Of a stretch of DNA of 64,000 nucleotides, positions 12,495 through 23,812 are shown piece by piece. The stretch's first letter is position 1. The number at the start of each line of letters is the position of its first letter. Under the pieces are notes generated by a model. That model made no database searches. It was not told where the DNA came from and saw only the letters and a program-made list of their open reading frames with translations. The DNA comes from Ornithodoros turicata (lineage: Eukaryota; Arthropoda; Arachnida; Ixodida; Argasidae): NCBI RefSeq assembly GCF_037126465.1, contig NC_088206.1, positions 70,745,687 through 70,809,686 of the forward strand, in the 5' to 3' direction. Both the position numbers and the translations under genes were made by a program.

Positions 12495-12690
12495 AAGGAG
12501 TGGAATACAGAGAGCTTGAGTATGGCGCCCTGGGCCGACTTCAGTGGGAGCTGCATGTTTGGAAAGCCCTTAGCCGGAAGACCTAAGAGGATACATGTGA
12601 AATCACGTCGAGAATCATTCGAACTCTGCACCTCCCAGTGTTGAGCCACCAACACCAATCAGTGAATGTTCTATTCACTCGGTCATGCTA
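12495..12690 (-). mobile_element. SINE, degenerate
   Basis: Body phrases GGAAGGAGTGG, CCTGGGCCGACTTCAG and GTTTGGAAAGCC are present in the usual order, followed by a decayed B box (ATCATTCGAACTCTGC on the plus strand) and the remnant of a tRNA head ending in CTCGGTCATGC. Confidence 0.65.
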
Positions 12691-13014
12691 CTAATATATT
12701 GCTGACCCGACCGCTTAAACTTGTACTGATTCGTCTATGGGTGTAGAGCATGCCGGTGAACACGTCGTTATAACTTAGTAATAACGTTATACTAAAGATG
12801 ACTTCATGATATTAGGAGGAAGGGCACATACGAATGAGGGCATCTCCATTAAGGACACAGTATCGAGCAGCCCTACAGTTACATCACTTATGTATGCGCC
12901 TACGCGCTTACTCTCAGTATGAGATTTTATCGAATAGATATAGAAATAAACAAAATAAGCCGCAAGTTTAAATTTATGCCTATAAATATACAACAACCAC
13001 AATAAATGGTGACG

Positions 13015-13263
13015 ATGAAATAATATATAGTATAATATAATATATGTATATATAGTATATTATTAGTAATATATATTATTTATAACGATATTATTATTCA
13101 TGGAAAAATCATATTTTATAAAACACAGCACAGCTATTTTCATGTACGAAACAAAGGAGAGAGAGAAAGAGAGAGAGAGAGAGGGGCAGACCAAAACAGA
13201 GAAAGAAGGAAAGAGAAAGAAACACGGAACTACGGCATGATCGGGAAATGCGGGGCTAGAGCG

Positions 13264-13292
<29 letters not shown>
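13015..13292. repeat. A/T dinucleotide-rich tract, GA tract and 29-T run
   Basis: A TATA-type tract (13020-13110) is followed by a GAGA tract (13157-13183) and an uninterrupted T run at 13264-13292. The T run could be the complement of a retroposon A tail, but no body can be identified on its 5' side. Confidence 0.8.
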
Positions 13293-13296
<4 letters not shown>

Positions 13297-14350
13297 AGAG
13301 AAAAGTCATTATTATATTCCATTAAGACCCTGCGAACGTGCCTCCTACGCGCCGTCCCAGTGAGTTTCCTTTGATGTCCATCTTCCGCCCAGACCTCGAG
13401 GATATATCGGATAATGCCCTTATCGAATTATCGGGGGCGAGCTGAAAGGAACCACCTTGAACACGACACAAAGGTAGACGAACACATCCTAATATGGGCA
13501 CCTAGGGGAGATATAGAGCTCTATAAAGAGCAACCCTATTATCATTGAAACACTATGCTGATAATCATATTAATCGATAATATTGGCATTCGTACGTCAC
13601 GGAAACATTCCGGCCATAGTTCACATGAACTCCCTTTTTCCTCTTCAGAAATCACTTTAATGTGGTTTACGACGTGTGCAAGAGCAGTGTAAAGCAGAGA
13701 TGCGTGTACACTATACGCATTTTAATAGAACACGTACTTCACATTAACAAGATGCGTGACGTCTAGGTAATATTACATGCAGCGCAATAAAAGCTGGATG
13801 AAGGCACTGCTTCGTCAAAACAAAAGTTAGTAATGTAGTTAGTATGAGAAAATAACAAGATGTAGCGACTAAGAAATGTCATACGGCAAAATACGGGCAC
13901 ACAGGCTAACCTGCTTCGAAATCCCAATGCCCCAATAAATTTAACGTGCCTCGCTGAAAAAGGTGTACACGATCAACTTGTACCGTGAAGGTAAGGAAAT
14001 GGCCATACGATCAAGTAATTGCGCCACGGTGAGGAGAGGAGGAAGAACGACATGGCTTATTTACAAAATTATGGTGCATGTCTAATTACAAATTTACTAA
14101 TTACAACTACCGCGTTAATTAGCATGGTAATAATGCAGTATGCCGAAGAATTAGACAACTACAACTTTTTTTCCTTTTTTGCTTGTTGCAGTTTTAATGC
14201 TGTTGTAAATGGAACCGCGCGTTCCCGACGTCACAGGCAGGGCTCGAACCCGCAAACCTGAGTTTAATTGGTGAATCCAAGTGATGCACGGATGCCAATA
14301 ATGCTGTGAGATGGCTGCGTGAATGTTCAAAAAACAATTTGAACCATTGT
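13293..14350. other. spacer with one B-box-like remnant
   Basis: The only hint of structure is GGCTCGAACCCGC near 14240, the complement of a tRNA B box, probably a very decayed SINE head. No gene is supported. Confidence 0.4.
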
Positions 14351-14361
14351 ACATGAATGGC

Positions 14362-14865
14362 ATAGATGTGATGTGATGTGATGTGATATGAATAAAGAAA
14401 AAAATGGGGATGTGAGTTTCGACGAAGTCAAACTGGCTACCCCAGTACACTTAATACAGAAAGTTCAATCCGATGATGAGATGATGAAAACGCAAAAGGA
14501 TGATGTCCAGAGACGAACAGAGATGATAATGGAGTTCAACATGTAGGTCAAAAGTTCAAGAGCTGCGCCCAAGTTAGAGTAAAGTGGCGGAATCACCGGG
14601 GGCACACACAGGACACATCACACATTCACCGTGTCATAGGATGTCCATAAGCCCGGTTGCATGCAAAAAGTCTTCAAGTGCCCTTAGCGCCTTGTCGGAC
14701 GAAGGAGGACCTAATAGTTTCGTGATGTCGAAGGCTCGGGAGTCCAAACGAGAGAGGCTTGTCTCTAATGCCCTTCGAGCAGCGACGTACTTCTGACACC
14801 TGAGAAGGATGTGTTCTACATCCTCCACAACGCCACACTCACTACAGAATGGCACATTTAGTACC
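14362..14865 (-). pseudogene. LINE 3' end: C-terminal zinc knuckle and 3' UTR
   Basis: The minus strand encodes a C-x2-C-x7-H-x4-C knuckle (CSECGVVEDVEHILLRC) followed by about 50 residues ending ALEDFLHATGLMDIL and a stop near 14634. Such knuckles close the second ORF of several RNase H-bearing non-LTR retrotransposons (R1, I and jockey-like groups). A 3' UTR of about 270 bp follows and ends in a simple ATCAC repeat at 14390-14362. The copy is 5'-truncated: no reverse transcriptase or RNase H sequence is left upstream. Related 3' ends occur at 43725-43815 (last 90 bp, minus) and 58720-59026 (plus; same final motif, ATGLLEEL). Confidence 0.7.
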
Positions 14866-15039
14866 TTCTTTCATGACGATAGCATTTCAATGAATATACT
14901 TCAACAACCGACTCCATTGTATTAATAAACATTACTTACAGAGCACAGGGGCCTGAGCCAGGGGTTGAACGTCACATTAGCCTCTTTGCAAACCGTATTT
15001 ACGCACGTTACAGGTGTCCCATCTGGTCTGCAGGTCCAG

Positions 15040-15185
15040 ATTCCGTCCGAACCAACTGTGGCTATTAACGTTCGACAGAGGACAGAAGAAACGAAACAGA
15101 GAAGTTGGTGTGGTGTCCTGGGCAGACTTCAGGAGGAATTGTGCAGACATCATTCTTTCCTGGTCTCCGCCATCAGGGGTTGGAA
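15040..15185 (-). mobile_element. SINE body, degenerate
   Basis: ATTCCGTCCG, CAACTGTGGCTATTAACG, GACAGAGGACAG and TGTCCTGGGCAGACTTCAGGAGGAA follow the order of the reference copy. The head is lost. Confidence 0.6.
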
Positions 15186-17200
15186 TGGATCTGCCAACTT
15201 CCAGAATTCAGGTTCAAGATTTCTTTCGCACGTCAAAAGTGTCATTACTAATCACATTGCTTGAAGTGCAACCTAGTGTTTTCCTATGCTGATCGGTATT
15301 CAGTTGTTTGTAAGTCCCCCCCTCCCTTCTTTTTCTGTAATGCCCTGAAAAGGGTGCGTTATGGTGTACTGTGAAATAACTTGCTGTGAAATAAATTTCA
15401 GGAAGCACAGCCAGCGGTAGTATTAGACCCAACCACCTACAGACCTCGAGCATGACCTTGGAGATACCACCAAAAGACTTTTTTTTTTTTTGTTATAGGA
15501 AAAGTTATTGACGACAACAGGCACAGTAGTTACAATATGTACAAGGTCTATCTACAGTCAGTACTATCACTAGTTACAATACTTACAGTCATTCCGGCAA
15601 ATATTTACACGCGAAAGGTGGAATGGGACGGGATGACGCGAATGAAATTCATGGAGGTAAACCAGCGACGCTCACAGTTTCACGTCTCACGATTAGAGAA
15701 GGATGATCACGTGACTTGAGTGAAAACTCATCCTCTCCAATAGCGAAAAGCTCTCGTTGGAGTTCGTTCGTCAGAAGAACACGCACATTCCTCACAGGTT
15801 CCTCGGTTACATAATGACGTTGTCTCGTTTTTCACAAGTGACCTTGAAACTCCTGGGGGGGGGGGGGGGGTAAAGCGGAGACACCCCCCCTCCCCCCCCT
15901 CTCGGTACGCCCACAGCCATTGTCGTTTTATCTGCTCAGAGACAGCGCTGGTGTGCCAACAAGCGTGCGTAGGAAAGTCAATATACGCATACGAATGAAT
16001 CTTCGAAGGTTTCGGAAACGACAGGGGCTTCTACAGGGGGCTCTAACTTCCTACGTCTACCAACCGCTTTGCAATCACTTCATCGACGTAGATGCTTGCA
16101 GAAAATAGAAATCCCAGGACGTAATACAGCCGCGATTAGTTGTTTAAACGACCTTCCTATGGGTCCCTTAATAAGAGCCTGGGCAGGTCATTAAAAGCGA
16201 TCTAGCAATTTGGACATCATTAATTCCAGTCCCGTCATTACAGTGTTAGCATCTCAAAGTAATTACATATGCGGTTCTTCTGAGAAGAACGGCCACGACA
16301 CGTCATTAAGGACATTTTTATCACTTTAGTTCGGTTCCCTGAAAAGTCTCGGAGGGTTAAGACTTCAAAAGCGACCACTCGAAGTCTCGGATTTTAAAAG
16401 CAAAGGGTGCTTGAAATACGTGCGCCCGTACGACTTTACACAAACCTATTAATCTCCTTTTCTTTTTTTTCTCTCTTTCGAACTGTAAATCTTCCTATGT
16501 AGGCGCTGGCGGCGTCGAAGGCTCGAAACAGCATTTATCCTCGGCGACGTCCAAGGTTGCTAGATGACGCAGGTGGATTGCTGCTACGTGTGGACTTTTT
16601 CCGTACAATACTTTATTTTGCTCGTTGACATTTTCTTTCTTTCGTTTTTTTTTTTTTTTTTTTTTTTGTGGTGGCAGCGACGACCAGGGAGAAATTCAGC
16701 TTGAAATGAAGTCGGCATATCAGTTTAATTCTCGAAAAAAGAAGTACAGGAATTATTGCTAGTAAATCCCGATAACCACACATCTCTCTGAATCTTAAAA
16801 CACGAAGCAAAACTTGACAACATGTATACTTTCTTGTTTTTTTTTGTGTGTGTGTTCTACCCAAACGTGCGACGTATGCCTTTTATTCTCAAATATATTT
16901 CATTCCAAGGTTTAATAATACATCGTGATATGTAACATTGAATGTCGATTACGGACCTCTGCACCATTTATAACAACGTCAATGGCATCTCAGGATGTGG
17001 TCATATGTACTGTATGTGCGCGTATGTACAACTTCATCTCAGTGTAACGACCTATCTATCAACATTAACAGGATTTGAAGCCACATTCCAGGCCTAAATC
17101 AAAGTTAAGCAAACGTTGTCGCACACATCCTCATAATTCTCAGGGTGGCGGTACATTCCAAGAAGAAAAGAAATTAGTAAATCGGGGAGCAATTAGAGTT
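15186..17200. other. spacer with G/C-run hairpin and T runs
   Basis: A G run (about 15856-15871) faces a C run (15885-15899) across a 14-base spacer and could pair. T runs occur at 15480-15491 and 16645-16667. An AATAAA on the minus strand lies at about 16612. No coding feature is supported. Confidence 0.5.
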
Positions 17201-17400
17201 ATGTTAGAATAGAGCTTCTGGTTCCCTAGATTGCAATTTCTCTCCATTTTCGTCACTTGACCCTGAAATGTACTCCCCAGCACTGCGAATAGTCCCTAAC
17301 CTTCGATAGGAACTAATGGTTGGATCTATGCATCTACTCCTCAAAGGGACTAATATTCTTGTCACACGAACAGTCTACAATAATCATTGAAGCTAATGGC
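17200..17400. repeat. TACTCCCC/GGGACTAA repeat family, copy 1
   Basis: The segment GACCCTGAAATGTACTCCCCAGCACTGCGAATAGTCCCTAAC is closely matched at 27190-27240 (GACCCCGAAATTTACTCCCCAGGACTACAAATAGTCACT). It is followed here by TCTACTCCTCAAAGGGACTAATATTCTTG, matched at 27613 by TTTACTCCCGAAAGGGACTAAG. A third, weaker relative is at 22925-23160. This is probably a non-autonomous DNA element. Confidence 0.6.
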
Positions 17401-17779
17401 CATTGAACATAAGCCACCTAGCGTATAACGCTTCAACTACTCAAATGAAACTGGATTCAATGCTCTCTTTTTGGTCGACACGTTACACGCTAGGAGCCGC
17501 TACGGCATGTTCAACGGTCATTGGTTTGAATGATGATTGAAGACTGACAAGGTTATAAAACTACTACTTTCTTATTAGAGCGTACAAAATCTTACGACTA
17601 GAATCCCGGCTAACCGTTTTAATTGTTTCTATTTACTTAGCGGCTTCCCTGCCATAACGTCACAGTCAACAGCTTCCGGTTTTGATTCTGTCAAGCATGG
17701 AAGCCACCCATTAGAGACAAAACTTGCCGATTACGTTTTATCACAAATCAAGACAGTGCACAATCACCTGCACCTCCTA

Positions 17780-17990
17780 GACCCAACGCCATATCGATAA
17801 AGAAAGCCTGACCCGTTAAACGGCGTGATGTAGTCATTAGGGGTCCGCCAATCGGGACCGCGCTTTCAGCGGCCGTAGTTATGGAAACGAGCCGCCACCA
17901 GTCACATGGGCTGCCAGTGGTAGCCACAGAAATCCTATGTCTGAAATCGTCTGCTACGATTGGTTGAAGCAGACGACACGTGTCCGCGTT
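17780..17990 (+). repeat. 200-bp interspersed repeat with CCAAT-type motifs, copy 1
   Basis: The segment matches the reverse complement of 34210-34400 over about 200 bp. Shared landmarks are GTCCGCCAAT, GCTTTCAGCGGCCGTAGTTATGGA, GAAATCGTCTGCTACGATTGGTTGAAGCAGACGAC. Both copies carry ATTGG/CCAAT words and GTCGTCTGCT. Each copy also has an open frame with a similar translation (RLLQPI..DDF.HR), which follows from the DNA similarity and is not evidence of a gene. Confidence 0.65.
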
Positions 17991-19446
17991 GCGAAGGAGC
18001 GAGACGCGAAGGTGCTGTGTGCACCTAGGTGGCGCTGCCTTGGCACATCCTTGTGATGCGTGCAAAACGTGCGGCTGCCCATGCCTACGTCACGAAACTA
18101 AATGCGAACATGCGGTTCGATATTCTTGTTTACCTTCAAAACTGAGATGTTCTGTTGAACACAATTTCTCATGCGGCATTCTACGCGTTACACACAGCCA
18201 AATACAACGTTAACCTGAAACCCAGTCGGAGGCTCCAGACTGTTCCGTCAATGAACAGTGCTCAAATGAAAGAACCCGTCGCGCAGCACGTTGAACATCT
18301 GAATGAAACGACACCCTTTCAACGACAGGATGTAGCTATTCATCACCTGCTTCTGATAATCGATCACCCAATCGATTATTAGATGGTAGAAAGTTAATGG
18401 AAAACCGGCTTGTCGTATCCGACAAAAATGAGGAAGTGTCGCACTGATGAAGAGCTCGCTACGAATTAATGGAGACACCGGCGAACGAAAAGTTCAACTT
18501 GTGCTTGAGACATGTGAATTTAATGTACGCAACTACTTAAATGAAAAAGACAAAAGAAAAAAACTGAAGGGGGATGTAAATAAATGTGTGAAAGCGTGAC
18601 TTAATTGAGTATGCGATTAAATTTCTGACATTGAAATAAAATCGAATATGTAATTACATGCGTAAAGTACAAATGAAGCTGAATATATATAACAATACGT
18701 ATAAAAGTGCAGTGCGGTATAGCGTGTAACAAAATAATTAAATATATGAAATTTCAGAAAAATGTAATATGCAAGTAAACGTTTACATATCATAGATGAC
18801 ATAATTAAACTGCGCACAGCCCGTACTAAGTTCCCCCCCCCCAAAAAAAAGAATAAGAAGCAAATACTTAAACAATATGGGAACGACCTAGGCGGGGGAC
18901 AACATCCTCATCGTGTCGACAGTTTAGATAGGAAACGTAAATATATACTTCGCACCGTACCGGTTACTCTGACCATTTATAAAACACGAAACACGAAAGC
19001 TATGTGTCCTTAGGAAACGCATCATTATACAGCTGTAGTGCGTCTTATTATAATATTGAATAGCGAACTATCGACAGATTACATTAATTCTTTCCATGTT
19101 CGAAATAATTTAGTACATAAGTTAACAAACACAGGGAGTTAGCGCTGAATAACGCCTGATGGTGGCAGCAACAAACAGTACTGACTTTTGCTCTATAAAA
19201 TTGGATTCGACTGTTAAAAAAAAAAGTAAGAAAGGTTTACGAACTATTCACACCGATCAGCTTGGTCTCAATACTTGATGGTAGAGCGCACCAAACTGTC
19301 TTTGTATTGGCCGTATCCAACACGTTCTTTCTGTATTAACGGTATTTGCCGCGTATTAAAAGAAGCGTTTCGTCGCCTTGCGGCGTTGCAGGGATTAGGC
19401 ACATGTCCAGTTCCGTCGTCCTTTCCAAGGGTTTGAAGGGTGCGGT
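17991..19446. other. probable 3' UTR and downstream flank of the minus-strand gene
   Basis: No repeat or coding feature is clear. If the terminal exon at 19617-19447 is real, its 3' UTR runs leftwards here. The nearest poly(A)-signal-like word on the minus strand that I found is ATTAAA near 18522; an AATAAA lies much further on, at about 16612. Confidence 0.3.
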
Positions 19447-19617
19447 TCAGACTATCTCCTGTGGTACTGCTTCTGTGGATACGACGGTCCTGTTCTCCTG
19501 AAAATGCACTACCATCTGTTGACCCTTGGGTTTCCTGAGGGTCGTCTCCGTTTGAAAGCGTCGGCAGTTGGTGCTCACCAGGAGGAGAATGATCGCTGCG
19601 AACATGACGAACACCAC
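19447..19617 (-). CDS. terminal exon (exon 3) of a small single-pass membrane protein
   Basis: The acceptor is GATCTTTGCTGCAG at 19618 and upstream. The frame opens GTG GTG TTC GTC ATG and gives VVFVMFAAIILLLVSTNCRR, then a polar 36-residue tail ending in PQEIV and TGA (19449-19447). Twelve of the first fourteen codons have T at the second position, the signature of a real hydrophobic helix. Joined in phase 0 to the exon at 21320-21206 (ending IDAIIYVT), the helix becomes about 22 residues long, with Cys-Arg-Arg as a stop-transfer signal. The tail holds an NRT sequon and a C-terminal valine that could suit a PDZ domain; both are inferences. A competing frame (+2) stays open for 115 codons to 19268. 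It is polar and lacks an upstream start, so I prefer the membrane frame. The family is not recognised. Confidence 0.55.
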   Translation of the reverse strand: MVFVMFAAIILLLVSTNCRRFQTETTLRKPKGQQMVVHFQENRTVVSTEAVPQEIV

Positions 19618-19988
19618 CTGCAGCAAAGATCGGGACTATCAGTGAAATTGATAACGGAACGAGCAGATTAATTTACGTTTTACATCGCAACCAGTGCGTG
19701 GTTTGGAACGTCCTGTCAAAATGACGTAAGGGAAGTTGCAATGCCACGTCAATTTACGCTCGCTTCCGGTTCGAAGTTCTGCTGGAGTCGTATAACGTCA
19801 GCGTAAAGATAAGCGTAACGTAAAGATAAGCGGATGATCAGCTGTTAACAGCACTAATTCTGCGGAAGGACATAAAATGCATCACGTACCCTGGGATCCT
19901 GCTCCTTTGAAAAAATGTTATCAGCGTAAACGAAAATTCAACTAAGGGGTGTAGGTACTTGTCACCAAATGCCGCGCGATGTACTTAC

Positions 19989-20072
19989 CATGCTGAATTG
20001 TGCGTGGCTGTGATAACATTATCAACTCGTAATACGAAAAGAATATCCCTAAAGTCCCATCTTCGTCCCAAC
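19989..20072 (-). other. 84-nt exon-like segment in intron 2, possible poison or alternative exon
   Basis: This minus-strand segment has a strong acceptor (CGTTTCCTTTTAG) and a strong donor (CATG/GTAAGT). Its length is a multiple of three. In the reading frame set by the upstream exon it meets TAG at the eighth codon, so inclusion would end translation of the membrane protein. Its last three bases are ATG. If joined to the terminal exon, that ATG reads in frame into VVFVMFAAIILLL and would start a 57-residue product with an N-terminal hydrophobic segment. The choice between decoy, poison exon and alternative 5' exon needs transcript data. Confidence 0.4.
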
Positions 20073-21205
20073 CTAAAAGGAAACGATTACATGCGTGCTG
20101 GCCTCAGAGTGCGGAAGATTGCTGCGTAAAATACTGCCTGTACATTTTCTTGTGCCATATGTGTAATGTTGCTTCTTATCTCTGTTATCTGAAGCGTCAA
20201 ATTGACCGCATTGTAACGGAACATTTCGCACAGTAAAAGATCGCGATTTCAAAGCGCACGCCAAACGAAACCGAAACATGCCCGATATGCCACGAAATCT
20301 TATCTTTGTCATAAGAAAAGTACGTGCGAAATATTTGTTAAACTAGCTTACTTCTTTGCGGAGTTATAAAGTTTTGCTTCGCTGCAAATGAGCGAAATTT
20401 GGAACCGGAAGTTTGAACCGGAAGTTCGAAGACCCAGCATGCGTAGCGCCACTTCTTAACTTCAAAACCACCCATAGGAGCTCCGCAGTGGTGACTTTGT
20501 ATACTTGGCTTCACCGCTATGCAGAAGTGCAATGCAGACAAAGCACGCTTTACAGACAACCACGCTTTGCGGGAATATCGCCAGGGAAGCCTCCGGGCCT
20601 CATTGTGTTTCCACCGGTTTTCTCGTTCGTAAATTACGTGAGTCTCTGCATTCCCCTGGAGATATATCCCAGTTGCACCACAACAAAGGGTTGCCGGTGG
20701 CGCTCTCAACGAGAATTTCAATTACTAATTATCTTCTTTCCAACGCTAAAAAGAAAAGAAAAGAAGCACACTCCTTTACGCACACGTTTTCGTGGGGGCC
20801 TGCCTCAAACCGCGCCATAATTAAATGTTCCTACTACATTATGGAGACCCTCGAAAACTGCGGGCCGTTCCTATGAAGAGCCCGTGTAATTACCTTCATG
20901 GATATTGCCCGGGTTAGAAGCGCTCAAAGATTATTTAAGATCATTCGGTAAGGTTGTGTTTATATTCTCATCCGTTTTAATTCGCGCGATGATATTCATT
21001 TATAATTTTATATTTTTTTTTGTTTAATAGAACCTTCGGTGGTGGAAATTCATTCAGGGAAGAAGGGAATTTTGAAGAGCGCACAACGAAAAACCATCTT
21101 CGACAAGTTTCGCTCGAGGACATTCCCATCGCGATTGAATAAGGCTCGTATTAAAACCTATAATGGGTTATAGACGACGACGCACTGCTTGACGTGTACA
21201 CTCAC

Positions 21206-21320
21206 GGTGACGTAGATGATGGCATCGATGGATTGGTCCAATCGGAGATGATGCATCCGCCGTAGTCCATTTCTGAATTGGTAGTTCTTTAAGGACAGTG
21301 TAGTGTTACAGATGAGCAAC
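21206..21320 (-). CDS. internal exon (exon 2) of the small membrane protein gene
   Basis: The acceptor is ACATTTCCTTTTAG and the donor is CACC/GTGAGT. After one base completing a split codon, 38 codons are open, beginning LLICNTTLSLKNYQF and ending LDQSIDAIIYVT, in phase 0 at the donor. The last eight residues begin the transmembrane helix completed by the exon at 19617-19447. The exon carries an NTT sequon, and an internal Met (codon ATGCATCAT) 17 residues before the donor is a possible alternative start giving a 73-residue protein. Intron 2 is 1,588 bp. The other two frames contain stops (TAA at codon 5; TAA at codon 10). Confidence 0.5.
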
Positions 21321-21777
21321 CTAAAAGGAAATGTTTCCAAAATAAGTATCGAAAAAAAAAAAAAAGAAAACACGTACGCGTTCATCGATAAATATACACC
21401 GATCTATCAACCAATCTTCGCATGCCCTGCATCTCTATCCTACGGCAGGGTGCCTCTAATCGATATACAGCCAGGAAACAGTGGGGAAACAGAACACGCA
21501 ATAATGCTTGACGTGTGACGGGTAATAAAGGTGGAATCTCTAATCACCAGAGGGCGCAGCAGGTGTCGCGATCGTATGACGTCATTTCCGGCGCCCGCCA
21601 TTAAACATCCGACAGCGTCGCTCTTTCCGTACGCACTTATTAGGTTAATGAGATGTATGACCGTGCGGAACCAATGCTGAATGCTGTTGTAATGTGAATG
21701 CTGCTAACTGTTGTAAACCCGTATTTTGTGCAAATAAAGGGTTACTTGGCGCACGCTTTTTTTTTCAATATTTTTTT

Positions 21778-22003
21778 TTAAATTCCGTGTTAGCGCCTCG
21801 AAGCAACTGTGGCTATGAGCGGCGTAGAGACGTGGACAGATGGAGAGAGGACAGCAGGAAGAAGTGGGCGACAGGGAGGTGTTAGTAGGAGTCCTGGGCC
21901 GACTTCAGGGGGAAGTGTGCCGACATTCGTCTAGAAAGTCTTCGGAAAACCCAGGGAAAACCTGAGACAGCACAGTCGGTGGTAGGGATTCGAACCCAGC
22001 ACC
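21778..22003 (-). mobile_element. SINE, head lost at an insertion boundary
   Basis: Body and B box match the reference copy closely (GGTAGGGATTCGAACCCAGCACC on the plus strand). Similarity stops at 22003, in the middle of the tRNA-like head, exactly where the next repeat (22003-22195) begins. The rest of the head is not found on the other side. Confidence 0.8.
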
Positions 22004-22195
22004 TGATTTGAGGAAAATAGGGGACGTACGCCTTTCTTTTGTGGCAATTATGAACCGCATAATGCCGCAAAAATGGGGTGTACGCCCCCCCCCCGCCCCC
22101 ATTTTCAGCAAATCAGGGGCGAGAACGATGTCACCCAGGTTGATGGTTGGCTAAGAGCGTGCTTTGTGGTGAAGTTCACTTTTTAAGAGTGCAGT
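22003..22195 (+). repeat. short inverted-repeat element, copy 1
   Basis: CCTGATTTGAGGAAAATAGGGG at the left is mirrored by GCCCCCATTTTCAGCAAATCAGG (ending 22117). The middle (GGCAATTATGAACCGCATAATGCCGCAAAAATGG) and the following GGTTGGCTAAGAGCGTGCTTTGTGGTGAAGTT recur at 63081-63240. The two copies share the order of blocks, but the 63-kb copy lacks the AAATCAGG right terminus. Confidence 0.6.
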
Positions 22196-22550
22196 GCTAA
22201 AGGTGTCCATTGGACGGTCCACATCAATACAACACCAGTCGTTTTGTCACAGCCATTTAAACGTTACAAAATCAATTTAACGCTTTGGAGAGCCTCTAAA
22301 AAACCCGATGAACAGCACTCGGACTTCTTCACGTTAGATCGTAAACATGAAGTGGGTCAAGACTGATACATCATGTACACGTAGTAAAATTTAGTGGCTC
22401 AAAACGGATAAATTTACGTCAGCGTTACTGCAGTACACGGTACAACTAACATCGTAACGATACCAATAAGAGACGGGAAGTCATAAATTATGAAAATATG
22501 CGCAGAAATAGCGAGTCATAACCGAAAGTACGATATACAAGGTGCTTTAC

Positions 22551-22652
22551 CTGAGCCAAGGTATTAACAAAGCGAGTGCATTGTACCAGGGTGAAGCCAA
22601 TGGGATTTGCGGATTTGGTTGGTAACAGTCTTGCGAGAGTCGAGATAGCTTT
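22551..22652 (-). other. exon-like segment, 34 codons, or part of an interspersed repeat
   Basis: Between GACAACAG and CTCAG/GTAAAG the minus strand is open for exactly 34 codons (KAISTLARLLPTKSANPIGF...). The peptide looks protein-like, but its phase does not fit the exon at 21320. GAGAGCCTC words at 22284 and 22741 suggest the whole stretch may be a repeat. I cannot decide. Confidence 0.25.
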
Positions 22653-22924
22653 CTGTTGTCCCTAATCAATTCAATAATTGAGATTAATTGCGTAAGCTTT
22701 AAATATCGATTGTGAAGCCGAGGAGAACAAAAAGTCATTGAGAGCCTCCAAAAAGGCAGGATTCAGTTGTTTACAATGAAATGCATCTAAAAAAAAGTAA
22801 CGCGCAATGTTCGAAAAATACCACAAGTGAACGTGCATCCGAGGCTCCAGCTACTCCCTCCTCACTCCCTCAAGACCGCTGTGAACGAACGAGGACATCT
22901 CCTTCATTCCGCTGTACACACCCT

Positions 22925-23160
22925 GTACACTCTAAGAAAAAGAAGGGAAAAAGGGAGTAACTTTCGTCCTTTCTGGGGGACTAGACGCAGTGCCACAACC
23001 ATTGGTTTCTCGTAGAACTAAAAGCACGGAAGCTCATGCGAAGTTCATAAACTTTCTGCGTTGCTGAGGGGTAAATTTTACAGTCATGAACTGAACTGAA
23101 GGGTATATTTTGCAATCTTGAGGACTCGAATCTACAACTATACTCCCTAATTTACTCCAG
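22925..23160. repeat. TACTCCCC/GGGACTAA repeat family, degenerate copy
   Basis: CACTCTAAGAAAAAGAAGGG, GGGAGTAACTTTCG and GGGGGACTAGACGCAGTG resemble the termini and inner blocks of the 27-kb copy. Confidence 0.4.
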
Positions 23161-23624
23161 GTTTCTCGTACAGCGTATATCATACACGCCTATGAGATGA
23201 AGTGCATCGAAATTGAGATCACGACAAAGCTTAAGTAGAGACCTTGTAAGATCAAAGTCCGCATCGCTAACGCAAACATTGCAAACTGGTATGTTTGAAC
23301 ATGTCAAGCTCTTCAACTCAAGCGCACACACGCGTACACATATATTTAATAGCATCGATCTCCGTCCTCAAAGGGTACGGCTTCAGTTTGCATAGTTTAA
23401 CGTTGGCCAACACGGAGTATACTTCAAGAGTGTACGGAAGGCTTAAAGAGTGGAGAGTGCTCCACTGAGGTGTGCTTCCCGTAGGAAAATGTTAGAGGTG
23501 CGTTGTCCTTAAGTGCTTTCACCAAGTTGAAAGCGATTAGTCGAAAGCTCTTACCATTAAGGATAACTTTGTAAAGCGACGTCCTTTCGTTAAAAAGAAT
23601 TCTTTGTACCGTATTTTGTTTTAA

Positions 23625-23812
23625 ACCTCGGGGTTAGCACAGCGAAGTAACTGCGGTTATTAGAGAAGTATAGGGCTGTGCAGATGGACGGAGGACAGCA
23701 GGAAGTAGTGGGGGTGGGGGGTGACGTCATGGGCCGACTTCAGGTTGTAGCAGGATTCGAACCCACTTCTCAGTATTTAGCATGACCTTGGAGCTAAGAC
23801 ATGCCGCTGCGT
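23625..23812 (-). mobile_element. SINE with internal deletion
   Basis: The tail GGGGTTAGCACAGCGAAGTAACTGCGG, the body GGACAGCAGGAAGTAGTGGG and the head with B box (GCAGGATTCGAACCC on the plus strand, then ATGCCGCTG) are present, but the central CCAGGGAAAACCTC block is missing. Confidence 0.75.

Noticed and set aside
14940..15024. Minus-strand Cys-rich peptide (CRPDGTPVTCVNTVC) before a GTAAGT donor
   Set aside because: Its upstream side is the end of a decayed SINE and there is no convincing acceptor. The cysteine pattern does not fit a family well enough.
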